Origin: Paraburkholderia sp. BL25I1N1
GTDB lineage: Bacteria > Pseudomonadota > Gammaproteobacteria > Burkholderiales > Burkholderiaceae
DNA length: 64,000 nucleotides
Assembly (NCBI RefSeq): GCF_003002025.1
Contig: NZ_PVZB01000015.1
Span: 124,001 to 188,000 of the forward strand
Direction: 5' to 3'
Notes under the pieces: model-generated
The model's database searches: none
Seen by the model: the letters and a program-made list of their open reading frames with translations, nothing else
What the model was told of the DNA's origin: nothing
Made by a program: the position numbers and the translations under genes
Shown here: in pieces, positions 1-8,214 of the stretch
How positions within the stretch are numbered: the first letter of the stretch is position 1
How the letters are laid out: each line of letters begins with the position of its first letter

Positions 1-270
1 GTCGGCCTGGAACATATAGCCGGCGCGCCGGTTAATGCCCTTGAGCGGCTCGCCGAACACGCTGACCGTGCCCGACGAAGGTCCTAGCAAACCCGCGCCG
101 ACATTCAGCAGTGTGGATTTGCCGCAACCGGTCGGCCCGACCACCGAGACGAACTCGCCCGGCGCGATGCGCAGCGTGGTGTCCTTCACCGCCGTGTAGC
201 GCTGCGCGCGATTGTCGCGCGCGGCGAACGTGCAGGTGATGTTCTCGAGCGCCAGTGCGGCAACGGTCAT
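1..270 (-). CDS. ABC transporter ATP-binding protein, 5' part (runs off the window)
   Basis: Only the first 90 codons are present, read from an ATG at 268-270; the rest lies before base 1. Walker A, GPTGCGKST, is at residues 45-53, and the Q-loop FQ is just visible near the window edge. The Walker B and signature motifs are not in view. The sequence around Walker A resembles the NitT/TauT (SsuB/TauB-like) importer ATPases. It begins 121 bp downstream of a substrate-binding protein gene on the same strand, so it probably powers that importer from the cytoplasmic face. The permease is presumably outside the window. The substrate cannot be told from this fragment. Confidence 0.85.
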   Translation of the reverse strand, partial: MTVAALALENITCTFAARDNRAQRYTAVKDTTLRIAPGEFVSVVGPTGCGKSTLLNVGAGLLGPSSGTVSVFGEPLKGINRRAGYMFQAD

Positions 271-391
271 CGTTCAGCTCGCTTCGAAAGATCGGATTGG
301 TATGTGATCAGGTCACGTTATCGCACGCGGCGCCGGGATCGGGTTGCGACGCGCGCTGCGTCGCCTCGCAGTCCGGATGCCCGCGCTCGAC

Positions 392-1429
392 TCAAACCTT
401 GACGGTAGTCAGCGCTTTCTTGACGAAGTCGTTGGTCCACGTCTTCGACAGATCGATCGGCTTGCCCTGCACGTTCGGGTCGAATGCCTGCAAGGTCTTC
501 AGCGACGTCGCGGGACCATCCGCCGGCATCAGGCCATCGGGCGACATCGCTTCCTTCACGTGCTGCCACGCGTCCAGATACACCGCGCGGTCGCCGAGCA
601 GGTAGCCTTCCGGCACCGTGTTGATCAGTTCGCTGCCGGTCGCCGTTTGCAGCCACTTGAGCGCGCGCACCATCGCGTTGGTCAGCGCCTGCGTGGTGTT
701 GGGATTCTTCGTGATGAAGCTTTGCGACGCGTAGAGACACCCCGCCGGCATATCGCCACCGAAGACGTTGCGCGTGTCGGCGAGCGTACGCGTGTCCGAC
801 ACGACGCGAATCTCGCCGGTGCGCTCCAGCTTGGTCATGACGGGGTCGAGATTGGCGATCGCGTCGATCTGCCCCGACTGCAACGCGGCGATCGCGCCGG
901 CGCCCGCGCCGACGCCGATAAACGCGACGTCTTTCGCGCTCAGTCCCGCTTTCGCCAGCACGAAGCTCGCCATGATCGAGGTCGACGAGCCCGGCGCGGT
1001 CACGCCGATTTTCTTGCCCTTCAGATCGGCAATCGACTTGTAGTTGGGCATGGTCTTCTTCGAAACCGCGAGCACGATCTGCGGCGCGCGCCCTTGCAGC
1101 ACGAACTCGCGGAACATCTGCTTTTGCGCCTGCAGCAGCAAGGTATGCTCGAACGCGCCGGACACCACGTCCGCACTGCCCCCGACCGCCGCCTTCAATG
1201 CCTGCGAGCCGCCGGCGAAGTCGGAGATTTCGACGTCGAGCCCTTCGTCCTTGAAGTAATTGCGGCGCTCAGCGATGGTGAGCGGCAAGTAGTAGAACAG
1301 GTTCTTGCCGCCGACGGCGATCGCCACCTTGCTGGTTTCAGGTTTGCCCTGCGCGAAGGCGAGCGGTGTGGCGGCGAGCGTGGCGCCCGCGAGTGCGGCG
1401 GTGCCGGCGAGAAAACTTCTCCGTTGCAT
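392..1429 (-). CDS. NitT/TauT-family ABC transporter substrate-binding protein
   Basis: This 345-residue periplasmic binding protein resembles the NMT1/SsuA/TauA class, which binds sulfonates, taurine, nitrate or thiamine precursors. The N-terminus starts MQRRSFLAGTAALAG and ends the leader near AFAQG. The RRSFL motif suggests Tat export. I chose the ATG at 1427-1429 because it places the RR motif at the N-terminus; the open frame extends 26 codons further upstream without any signal-like sequence. The gene lies between a CoA-transferase gene (74 bp upstream) and the ABC ATPase (121 bp downstream), all on the minus strand, and is probably cotranscribed with them. The ligand is not predictable from sequence alone. 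The CoA-transferase neighbour hints at a carboxylic acid, which is inference. Confidence 0.85.
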   Translation of the reverse strand: MQRRSFLAGTAALAGATLAATPLAFAQGKPETSKVAIAVGGKNLFYYLPLTIAERRNYFKDEGLDVEISDFAGGSQALKAAVGGSADVVSGAFEHTLLLQAQKQMFREFVLQGRAPQIVLAVSKKTMPNYKSIADLKGKKIGVTAPGSSTSIMASFVLAKAGLSAKDVAFIGVGAGAGAIAALQSGQIDAIANLDPVMTKLERTGEIRVVSDTRTLADTRNVFGGDMPAGCLYASQSFITKNPNTTQALTNAMVRALKWLQTATGSELINTVPEGYLLGDRAVYLDAWQHVKEAMSPDGLMPADGPATSLKTLQAFDPNVQGKPIDLSKTWTNDFVKKALTTVKV

Positions 1430-1503
1430 GGGCTCGAGTCTCCAAACTTTCGTGGTCCGGTTTATCTTTTTACCGCGACGCTCGTGGGCGCCGCGTGCGC
1501 TGC

Positions 1504-2745
1504 TCAAACGATCTGTTGCGCGTGCAACCTTGCAATGTGGTCTGCATCATAACCTAGCGATTGCAGGACTTCATCGGTATGTTCACCCAGTTCCGGGCCG
1601 AGCCAGCGTGTCTCGCCCGGCGTGGCCGAGAGCTTCGGCGTGACCGACGGCAGCGTGATTTCCTTACCGTCCTGCCACTTGAAACGCTGGATCATCTGGC
1701 GCGCCATGAACTGCGGATCGGTGAACATGTCTGCCACACTGTAGATGCGGCCCACCGGCACGTCGGCGGCATTGAGCACGGCGAGCGCTTCGTCGATGGT
1801 GCGCGTGGCAAGCCAGGCGGCGATCGCGCCGTCGATTTCCTGGGTGCGCGGCACGCGCCCGTCGTTATGCGCGAGCGCCGGATCGTTCGCGAGATCCTCG
1901 CGCTCGATCGCGATCATCAGGCGTCTGAAGATCGGATCGCTATTGCCGCCGATCACGATACTGCCGTCGCGGCACGGATACGTATTGGACGGCACGATAC
2001 CCGGCAGCGACGCGCCGGTGCGCTCGCGCACCATGCCGTACACGCCGTATTCGGGCACCACGCTTTCCATCATGTTGAAGACGGCCTCGTACAGCGCGAC
2101 GTCGACGACCTGCCCTTTGCCGCCGTTCACCTGTTTGTGATGCAACGCCATCAGCGCGCCGATCACGCCGTGCAGCGCGGCGATCGAATCGCCGATCGAA
2201 ATACCGATGCGCGGCGGCGGCAAGTCCGGGTAGCCGGTGATATGACGCAAGCCGCCCATCGATTCGGCGATCGCGCCGAAGCCGGGCCGGTCGCGATACG
2301 GACCGGTTTGCCCGTAACCGGACAGCCGCACCATGACGAGACCGGGATTTTCCGCCGACAGCACGTCATAACCAAGCCCGAGTTTCTCCAGCAAGCCGGG
2401 CCGGAAATTTTCGACGACGATATCCGCTTCTTTCGCGAGGCGCCGCACGATCTCCTTGCCCTCTTCGGCCTTCAGATTGATCGTGACGGATTTCTTGTTG
2501 CGTGCCTGCACGGCCCACCACAGCGACGTGCCGCCGACTTCCGGATAGAGCTTGCGCCATTTGCGCAGCGGGTCGCCGCCCTTGGGATCTTCGATCTTGA
2601 TGACGTCGGCGCCGAACTCGCCAAGAAAGCGCGCGGCGAATGGGCCGGCGATCAGCGTGCCGAGTTCCAGCACCTTGACGCCGGCGAGCGGGCCGGTTTT
2701 ATCTTGCGGCGCGGCGCTCGCGCCTGATTCAGAGGTAGCGCTCAT
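1504..2745 (-). CDS. CaiB/BaiF (family III) CoA-transferase
   Basis: The 413-residue protein is a family III CoA-transferase, which moves CoA between an acyl-CoA and a free carboxylic acid through an aspartyl-CoA thioester. Near the N-terminus LELGTLIAGPFAARFLGEFG and VIKIEDP are typical of the family. The probable catalytic aspartate is D186, in the SIGDS segment, matching the GDS context of formyl-CoA transferase. Length is normal (about 400). The start at 2743-2745 precedes a conserved LAGVKVLELG segment. It is followed on the same strand by a periplasmic binding protein and an ABC ATPase, so it may activate the acid that this importer brings in. That link is inference from position; the true acyl group is unknown. 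Confidence 0.85.
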   Translation of the reverse strand: MSATSESGASAAPQDKTGPLAGVKVLELGTLIAGPFAARFLGEFGADVIKIEDPKGGDPLRKWRKLYPEVGGTSLWWAVQARNKKSVTINLKAEEGKEIVRRLAKEADIVVENFRPGLLEKLGLGYDVLSAENPGLVMVRLSGYGQTGPYRDRPGFGAIAESMGGLRHITGYPDLPPPRIGISIGDSIAALHGVIGALMALHHKQVNGGKGQVVDVALYEAVFNMMESVVPEYGVYGMVRERTGASLPGIVPSNTYPCRDGSIVIGGNSDPIFRRLMIAIEREDLANDPALAHNDGRVPRTQEIDGAIAAWLATRTIDEALAVLNAADVPVGRIYSVADMFTDPQFMARQMIQRFKWQDGKEITLPSVTPKLSATPGETRWLGPELGEHTDEVLQSLGYDADHIARLHAQQIV

Positions 2746-2756
2746 GTGTCTCCTTT

Positions 2757-2903
2757 GTCGACCCGAGTTAGCGCTTCAGCGCTTACTCGGGTCCCATGCA
2801 AAGCTGTCGACCCGAGTTAGCGCTTCAGCGCTTACTCGGGTCCCATGCAAGGCTGTCGGCGGGAGTTAGCGCTTTAGCGCTTACTCCCGCCCCACGCAAA
2901 GCT
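2757..2903. repeat. Three tandem 49-bp hairpin repeats
   Basis: Three head-to-tail units of exactly 49 bp lie at 2757-2805, 2806-2854 and 2855-2903. Each holds an inverted repeat with a 9-bp outer arm and an inner AGCGCT pair. Units 1 and 2 are nearly identical, with outer arms GACCCGAGT and ACTCGGGTC. Unit 3 has GGCGGGAGT and ACTCCCGCC, so both arms changed together and pairing is kept. The following 2904-2930 has a weaker GC-rich remnant. The array sits between the 5' end of the CoA-transferase gene and the 3' end of recR, both minus strand. It resembles intergenic REP-like elements; function is unknown. Confidence 0.9.
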
Positions 2904-2945
2904 GTTCCGCGCTAACGCGCGTCGCCATACGGCGAGCGCCTTGTG

Positions 2946-3542
2946 CTACATCGAACGCCGGTCGAGCATGGCGCGGGCGATCGTGCCGGCGTCCACGTAT
3001 TCGAGTTCGCCGCCCACCGGCACACCGCGCGCGAGGCGCGTCACGGCCAAACCGCGCGCCTTGAGCGTCTGCCCGAGGTAATGCGCGGTCGCCTCGCCTT
3101 CGTTGGTGAAATTAGTGGCGAGCACGACTTCCTTGACCACGCCATCCGATGCGCGTTTGACCAGCCGGTCGAAATGAATCTCCTTCGGCCCAATGCCGTC
3201 GAGCGGACTCAGCCGTCCCATCAGCACGAAATAGAGGCCGCGATAGGTCATGGTCTGCTCGAGCATGATCTGATCGGCAGGCGTTTCGACGACGCACAGC
3301 AAAGTGGCATCACGCTCCTCATCGAGGCAGACTTCGCAGATCTGCGCCTCGGTGAAGGTGTTGCACTTCTCGCAGTGCTTCAGATGCTCAGTGGCGAACA
3401 GCAACGAGCGGCCGAGTTTTTCGGCGCCGTCGCGATCGTGCTGCATCAGGTGGTAAGCCATGCGTTGCGCGGACTTCGGCCCGACGCCGGGCAGCGCGCG
3501 CAGCGCTTCGACGAGCGCCGACAAGGCGGAAGGTTGTTTCAT
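2946..3542 (-). CDS. recR: Recombination protein RecR
   Basis: RecR acts with RecO (and RecF) to load RecA on gapped single-stranded DNA during recombinational repair. The 198-residue product has the usual family length. It shows an N-terminal helix-hairpin-helix (ALPGVGPKSAQRMAYHL), a Cys4 zinc finger (C57, C60, C69, C72) and a Toprim domain beginning LLCVVETPADQIMLE. The ATG at 3540-3542 is chosen because the protein then starts MKQPSALSALVEALR like known RecR; the open frame reads 50 codons further up without conserved sequence. It lies downstream of dnaX and ybaB on the same strand, the classic dnaX-ybaB-recR order. Confidence 0.97.
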   Translation of the reverse strand: MKQPSALSALVEALRALPGVGPKSAQRMAYHLMQHDRDGAEKLGRSLLFATEHLKHCEKCNTFTEAQICEVCLDEERDATLLCVVETPADQIMLEQTMTYRGLYFVLMGRLSPLDGIGPKEIHFDRLVKRASDGVVKEVVLATNFTNEGEATAHYLGQTLKARGLAVTRLARGVPVGGELEYVDAGTIARAMLDRRSM

Positions 3543-3809
3543 GCGGATCGGCGTCGAAGTGGGTAGTGCCCGGCAATCCGGGTGGCGATGCGGTTGATAC
3601 GATCGGTTTCCATCATTGCGGCGAGGGCCAGCCCGAGGGCGCACGTTGCACGCCTCAGCCGAACGAACGCCGGTCGAGTCAAGCCGGAACAAGCGCGCGG
3701 CGAGTGCAGCACCGGCGGCACATGCAGTGCATGCAACTCACACGTTCCGTTCACGCCGCGGCGACAATTGCCGCGGCGCCTGACCCGCCGCCTCGCGGCG
3801 TCGTCGCGT

Positions 3810-4136
3810 TCAGAACGGCAGTTTGAAGCCCGGCGGCAACGGCAGACCCGAAGTCATACCGCCCATTTTCTCCTGCGCGGTGGCTTCGGCTTTACGCACG
3901 GCGTCGTTGAACGCGGCGGCGACCAGGTCTTCCAGCATGTCCTTGTCGTCGGCGAGCAGGCTCGGGTCGATCGATACGCGGCGCACGTCGTTCTTGCAGG
4001 TCATCGTCACCTTCACGAGACCGGCGCCCGACTGCCCCTCGACTTCGATCAGCGCGAGTTGCTCCTGCATCTTCTTCATGTTTTCCTGCATCTGCTGAGC
4101 TTGCTTCATCAGCCCGGCGAGTTGGCCTTTCATCAT
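3810..4136 (-). CDS. ybaB: YbaB/EbfC nucleoid-associated protein
   Basis: This 108-residue protein belongs to the YbaB/EbfC family of small dimeric DNA-binding proteins that coat the nucleoid. The N-terminal helix, LAGLMKQAQQMQENMKKMQE, is the family hallmark, and the C-terminus is a short Gly/Pro-rich tail. Four ATG codons compete near the start. The one at 4134-4136 is chosen because AAGGAG at 4144-4149 (complement) lies 7 nt upstream of it, whereas the ATG at 4140-4142 is only 1 nt from that site. It sits between dnaX (67 bp upstream) and recR on the same strand, the usual arrangement. Confidence 0.95.
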   Translation of the reverse strand: MMKGQLAGLMKQAQQMQENMKKMQEQLALIEVEGQSGAGLVKVTMTCKNDVRRVSIDPSLLADDKDMLEDLVAAAFNDAVRKAEATAQEKMGGMTSGLPLPPGFKLPF

Positions 4137-4203
4137 GGACATGCTCCTTCTTGATAGCGTGAATTTCGGAAATCGGGCGCGCTACAACGTGTTGCGCTGC
4201 GAA

Positions 4204-6879
4204 TCAGTGGACCGACGGCGCGCCGTTCGCGCCGGCGTCCGGAGTAATCGGGCGGATCGAGCCCGGCACTATGCTCGCGCCGAACTCGCGGATCAGCGAC
4301 TGCACGAACGGATCGGCGCCGATCTCGCGCTCCGCTTCCTGCTGGCGCTGCGCGCGCAAGGCGGCGTCGTGCGCGGCGGCCGTGCGGCGCGCCGGACCGA
4401 CTTCGACGAGCACGTCGACAGCCTGGCCAAGCCTGTCGGCGAGCGCGGCTTTCAGTTTAGCGACCTGCGAGGCTTCCGCGTACTGCGGCACCGGCACGCT
4501 CAATTTGAGCGTGCTGCCCTCGAGCGCCATCAGTTCGCTGTTGAACGCCAGCTGATAGGAAATGCCCTTGAGCGGCAAGTCGACGGCCAGCGCCGGCCAG
4601 TCGCCCTTGAAACCGAGCGGATCGAGGGGCACCGCGGGCGGCAGCGGACGTTGATCGACCACCGGCGCCGGCGTGGACGCTGCGGACGTATTCACGCGGA
4701 CATCATCCGGGCCGCTGTCGAACACGGGCATGTAGCCGTCGTCGGGCAGGCCGTAATAGCCTTCGTCCGCAGCGGTGAGCGGCATGTATTCGTCGGGCGG
4801 CATGTCGTCCCACGGCGGCACCGACGCGCCGTTCTGCTCGGCGCCGTTGCGTTGCGCGGGCGCTGAAGAGGCGGACGCGCGAGCCGCCGGTGCTGCCTCC
4901 TGCGGTGCGCGGCGCGGTGCGCCCGGCGTCGGCACGGGAACGACGACGCGCGGTGCGGCCGGTTTCGGCGTAGCGGGAACGGCAGGTTTTGCGGCCGCTG
5001 CTGCGCTCGCGCGGCCACGGTCCGAGGACACTTTCAAACCGGCGCTGCGCAGGACGTCGAGCGCCGCGCTCGCGCCGCCTGCGCGACGCGGTGCGCTATC
5101 GGCTGCGGGCGACGGCTCTTCCAACGGTGCCGCGGCGGCAGCCTGCTCGGTGCGAGCGAGCGCCGCAGCCGCGGGTGCGCTTAGCGAAGTCGCGGGCGCT
5201 GAGTCGGCGAGGGGTCCGGGGACGTTGTTCGTCGCCGAACCATCGGGCTCAGTGGTTACGGAAACTTCGTTCGCCGCCGAGTCGGTAGGCGCGTCATCCC
5301 ACGGTGCCAAGGCGGCGGCCGCCGTGGCCGCAGACGAGACTGGCGACGCGGATGCCGCGGCGGCATCGTCCACCGGCCGCGACTGCGCTGAATTCATGTT
5401 GTGAACAACCGGCACCGACTCACCGGCGACCGCCGGTTCCGCGCCAGATGATTGCTCTGCTGCCTCGCCTCGACCAGAATCCGGTGGCGCAGCTTGAATA
5501 CTGTTATGAGCAGGCGGCACTTCAATTGGGCTATTGGCTTGCTGCGCCGGCTGAACCGCGGCGCCCTTCTCCAATGCCGCGGCATTGCCCGGCTGCGTTT
5601 CGCGAACCGGCGCAGCGGCGTTCACGCTCGCACCACGCGAATCCGTCAACACAGCGCTTGCAGTCGCGCTCGCCGGCGCTCCCAATGCTCCCTGCTGCGC
5701 GGCCACAGCCGGCGCACCGGCGCGTTGTGCCCCACTCGCTCCCGCCTGGCCAGACGCGCGCGCCGAACCCACGGCGCCACCGCCACCGCCCGTGGGCGCC
5801 GGTTCGAACGCGAGCATGCGCAGCAGCGTCATGGTGAAGCCGGCGTACTCGTCCGGCGCGAGACCCAGTTCGCTCCGGCCGATCGTCGCGATCTGATAGA
5901 ACAGTTGCACCTGCTCGGCGCTCAAGGCTTCAGCGAAGCGGCGCAAGTCGGCGGCCTCAGGCCACTCGTCCAGTACCGACGACGGCGCGAACTGCGCCCA
6001 CGCGATCCGATGCAGCAAACTCGCCAGATCCTGCAGCGCCGTCGAAAACGACAGGCTGCGCAACGCCATCTCGTCGGCGACCGACAGCACCGCGGCGCCG
6101 TCGCCGTCCGCGAGCGCGTCGAGCAGACGAATCAGATAGCTCTGGTCGAGCGCGCCGAGCATGCCGCGCACGGCTTCTTCATTAACCTGATTGGCCGAAT
6201 AGGCGATCGCCTGATCGGTCAGCGAAAGCGCGTCGCGCATCGAACCGTCGGCCGCGCGCGCGAGCAGGCGCAGCGCCTGGGCGTCGTACGGCACCTTCTC
6301 TTCGCCGAGAATATGTTCGAGATGCGAGACGATGTGGCCGGCGGGCATCTGCTTCAGATTGAACTGCAGACAGCGCGACAGCACCGTGACCGGAATCTTT
6401 TGCGGATCCGTCGTGGCGAGAATGAACTTGACGTGCGAAGGCGGTTCTTCCAGCGTCTTCAACATGGCGTTGAAGGCGTGGTTGGTCAGCATGTGCACTT
6501 CGTCGATCATATAGACCTTGAAGCGCGCATCCACCGGCGCGTAGACGGCGCGCTCCAGCAGTGCCGCCATTTCGTCGACGCCGCGATTACTCGCCGCGTC
6601 CATTTCCACATAATCGACGAAGCGCCCTTCGTCGATCTCGCGGCACGCGCGGCACACGCCGCACGGCGTGGAGGTCACGCCGGTTTCGCAGTTCAGCGCC
6701 TTGGCGAAGATGCGCGACAGCGTGGTTTTGCCGACGCCGCGCGTGCCGGTAAACAGATAGGCATGGTGCAGACGGCCGCCGTCGAGCGCGTGCGTGAGCG
6801 CGCGCACCACGTGCTCCTGTCCGACGAGCGAAGCGAAATCCTTCGGCCGCCATTTGCGTGCGAGAACTTGATAGGTCAT
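4204..6879 (-). CDS. dnaX: DNA polymerase III subunit tau (gamma/tau), DnaX
   Basis: DnaX is the clamp-loader ATPase of the replicative polymerase. Walker A, GTRGVGKT, is at 45-52, zinc-binding cysteines are C64, C73, C76 and C79, Walker B, MIDEVH, is at 124-129, and the SRC arginine finger ends near residue 170. Residues about 370-750 form a long Ala/Pro-rich low-complexity linker, followed by a conserved C-terminal domain that in tau contacts the polymerase. The 891-residue length is well above the 643 of E. coli tau because of this linker. I saw no A6G slippery heptamer of the E. coli kind, so a short gamma form by that route is not supported. It is first in dnaX-ybaB-recR, with the SRP RNA gene upstream. 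Confidence 0.97.
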   Translation of the reverse strand: MTYQVLARKWRPKDFASLVGQEHVVRALTHALDGGRLHHAYLFTGTRGVGKTTLSRIFAKALNCETGVTSTPCGVCRACREIDEGRFVDYVEMDAASNRGVDEMAALLERAVYAPVDARFKVYMIDEVHMLTNHAFNAMLKTLEEPPSHVKFILATTDPQKIPVTVLSRCLQFNLKQMPAGHIVSHLEHILGEEKVPYDAQALRLLARAADGSMRDALSLTDQAIAYSANQVNEEAVRGMLGALDQSYLIRLLDALADGDGAAVLSVADEMALRSLSFSTALQDLASLLHRIAWAQFAPSSVLDEWPEAADLRRFAEALSAEQVQLFYQIATIGRSELGLAPDEYAGFTMTLLRMLAFEPAPTGGGGGAVGSARASGQAGASGAQRAGAPAVAAQQGALGAPASATASAVLTDSRGASVNAAAPVRETQPGNAAALEKGAAVQPAQQANSPIEVPPAHNSIQAAPPDSGRGEAAEQSSGAEPAVAGESVPVVHNMNSAQSRPVDDAAAASASPVSSAATAAAALAPWDDAPTDSAANEVSVTTEPDGSATNNVPGPLADSAPATSLSAPAAAALARTEQAAAAAPLEEPSPAADSAPRRAGGASAALDVLRSAGLKVSSDRGRASAAAAAKPAVPATPKPAAPRVVVPVPTPGAPRRAPQEAAPAARASASSAPAQRNGAEQNGASVPPWDDMPPDEYMPLTAADEGYYGLPDDGYMPVFDSGPDDVRVNTSAASTPAPVVDQRPLPPAVPLDPLGFKGDWPALAVDLPLKGISYQLAFNSELMALEGSTLKLSVPVPQYAEASQVAKLKAALADRLGQAVDVLVEVGPARRTAAAHDAALRAQRQQEAEREIGADPFVQSLIREFGASIVPGSIRPITPDAGANGAPSVH

Positions 6880-7110
6880 CGGGAAATTGTATCAGTAACG
6901 ATGGCGTGCAAAACCGATTCGCGACCGCTCGCGAACGCATCCCGTCACTTCATTGGAAGCGGCTAACGGACCGATAGAAAAAAATAGATGAAGCGCGCGA
7001 GAAACATCGGGAGGCGTGGCTGCATGCCGCTGCGCTCAGGGTAAACAGAAGATGGAATGCGTTTGCGGAAGAACCCGCGGAGAAAAACAAGAACAACAGA
7101 AAAGGAAGGT

Positions 7111-7206
7111 GACGAGCCCGACCCTCGGCACTGGTGGAAAACGGCTGTGGCTGCTTCGTTCCCGACCTGACCAGGTTGACCATCCCTCCATGCGAGGAGG
7201 CCCGTC
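7111..7206 (-). ncRNA. ffs: Signal recognition particle RNA (4.5S, small bacterial type)
   Basis: On the minus strand the conserved apical hairpin of SRP RNA is present: GGTCAGGTCGGGAACGAAGC (about 7152-7171), followed by AGCC. This matches the universal GGTCAGGTCNGGAANGAAGCAGCC pattern bound by Ffh. The ends, GACGGGCC at the 5' side and GGCTCGTC at the 3' side, can pair and close a rod of about 96 nt, the usual size. A T-rich stretch follows the 3' end. The gene lies just upstream of dnaX on the same strand, as in other Burkholderia-like genomes. The exact ends are estimated from pairing. Confidence 0.93.
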
Positions 7207-7213
7207 ACGAAAC

Positions 7214-7219
7214 ATTCTA
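7214..7219 (-). promoter_or_regulatory. -10 element of the ffs promoter
   Basis: TAGAAT on the minus strand ends 7 nt before the inferred 5' end of the SRP RNA at about 7206, which is the right spacing for a sigma-70 -10 box. No strong -35 hexamer is seen 16-18 bp upstream. Confidence 0.6.
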
Positions 7220-7648
7220 TCATCGCTTGGTCCGTCGTGCGACTGTTAATACGAGCAAATCGTCAACGGCGCGCCGAATCGCTACTTGCGCACCATATAG
7301 TCGATCTCGCAGCGAGGCCGGCGAAAGCCACTTGAGTTTGGCCGGCAAGCCACCAGATAGGTTGCGTCATGGTTTGATGAATCACGGTGGCACTTCGTCG
7401 GCAGCCATTGGCCCCACTGCCCTGATGAGTACTATCGGCCCCGGCAACGCATAGCGAATTAAGCTAAACTGCCGTACGGATGACCCGCAAACGCGAGCCT
7501 TCCGCATACTCCGAAACAGGTTCACACCTTTTCCGGTGTGTGTCGGCAAAGTTCCGGTTGCGGCAAAGCGAACGGAAGTTTCCTTAGGTTTTGACGTATC
7601 GTGGCGAGCAATTCAGGCGGGCCTCGAACCGATAGAGGTATTCATACA
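7220..7648. other. Intergenic region between ffs and trxA, no gene seen
   Basis: About 430 bp with no convincing coding frame. It holds the upstream part of the ffs promoter on the minus strand and the leader of trxA on the plus strand. A small perfect hairpin (CACACC, six-base loop, GGTGTG) lies near 7523-7542, and TTGACG near 7592 could be a -35 element, though no good -10 pairs with it. Short open frames here have no recognisable sequence. Confidence 0.5.
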
Positions 7649-7975
7649 ATGAGCGAACAAATCAAGCATATTAGCGACGCATCGTTCGAACAGGACGTCG
7701 TGAAATCCGATAAACCCGTGCTGCTCGATTTCTGGGCTGAATGGTGCGGTCCGTGCAAAATGATCGCGCCGATCCTCGACGAAGTCGCGAAGGATTACGC
7801 CGATCGCCTGCAAATCGCCAAGATCAACGTCGACGAACATCAATCGACGCCGGTCAAGTTCGGCGTGCGCGGTATTCCCACGCTGATCCTGTTCAAGAAC
7901 GGCGCTGTTGCGGCGCAGAAAGTCGGCGCACTGTCGAAGTCGCAACTCACCGCGTTCCTCGACGGCAACCTGTAA
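7649..7975 (+). CDS. trxA: Thioredoxin 1
   Basis: Thioredoxin reduces disulfides in cytoplasmic proteins, with electrons from NADPH through thioredoxin reductase. The 108-residue product has the standard length and the active site WCGPC at residues 32-36, preceded by DFWAE, and the cis-proline loop GIPTL. The start at 7649 is preceded by an AGAGG about 10 nt upstream and gives the normal N-terminus MSEQIKHISD; the frame is open 16 codons further up. It is followed by rho after 239 bp, a gene pair conserved in many proteobacteria, with a long perfect inverted repeat between them. Confidence 0.97.
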   Translation: MSEQIKHISDASFEQDVVKSDKPVLLDFWAEWCGPCKMIAPILDEVAKDYADRLQIAKINVDEHQSTPVKFGVRGIPTLILFKNGAVAAQKVGALSKSQLTAFLDGNL

Positions 7976-8027
7976 AGCGGTCTGAGCAACGCGCTGCGAG
8001 GTCTCTCTGAAAGCCGCGGGCGCGTTG

Positions 8028-8063
8028 TGTTAAGCGTGTTGTCGGGCGACAACACGCTTAACA
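8028..8063. repeat. Perfect 16-bp inverted repeat between trxA and rho
   Basis: The two 16-bp arms are exact reverse complements around a GGGC loop at 8044-8047 (inner arm bases TGTTGTC and GACAACA). No T-run follows on either strand, so it is not a canonical intrinsic terminator. It lies 52 bp after the trxA stop and about 150 bp before rho. It could protect the trxA mRNA 3' end, act with Rho in ending trxA transcription, or be part of rho autoregulation. Confidence 0.85.
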
Positions 8064-8214
8064 AGAAAGATGCCATGCCGTCGCACCGGCGGAAACTGGC
8101 GTGTGCTATGCTAGAATCCGCAAAACGTCGAAAAGACGTGTAAGTCCTTGAGCGGTTCCGCTCACTCTCCTCCCAGATTTCATTTCGTCGCACCTTCTCC
8201 TGCGGGTTCTCCGT

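Noticed and set aside
6950..7250. Short frames on both strands over the SRP RNA region
   Set aside because: The conserved SRP RNA core explains the sequence; the peptides are not recognisable.
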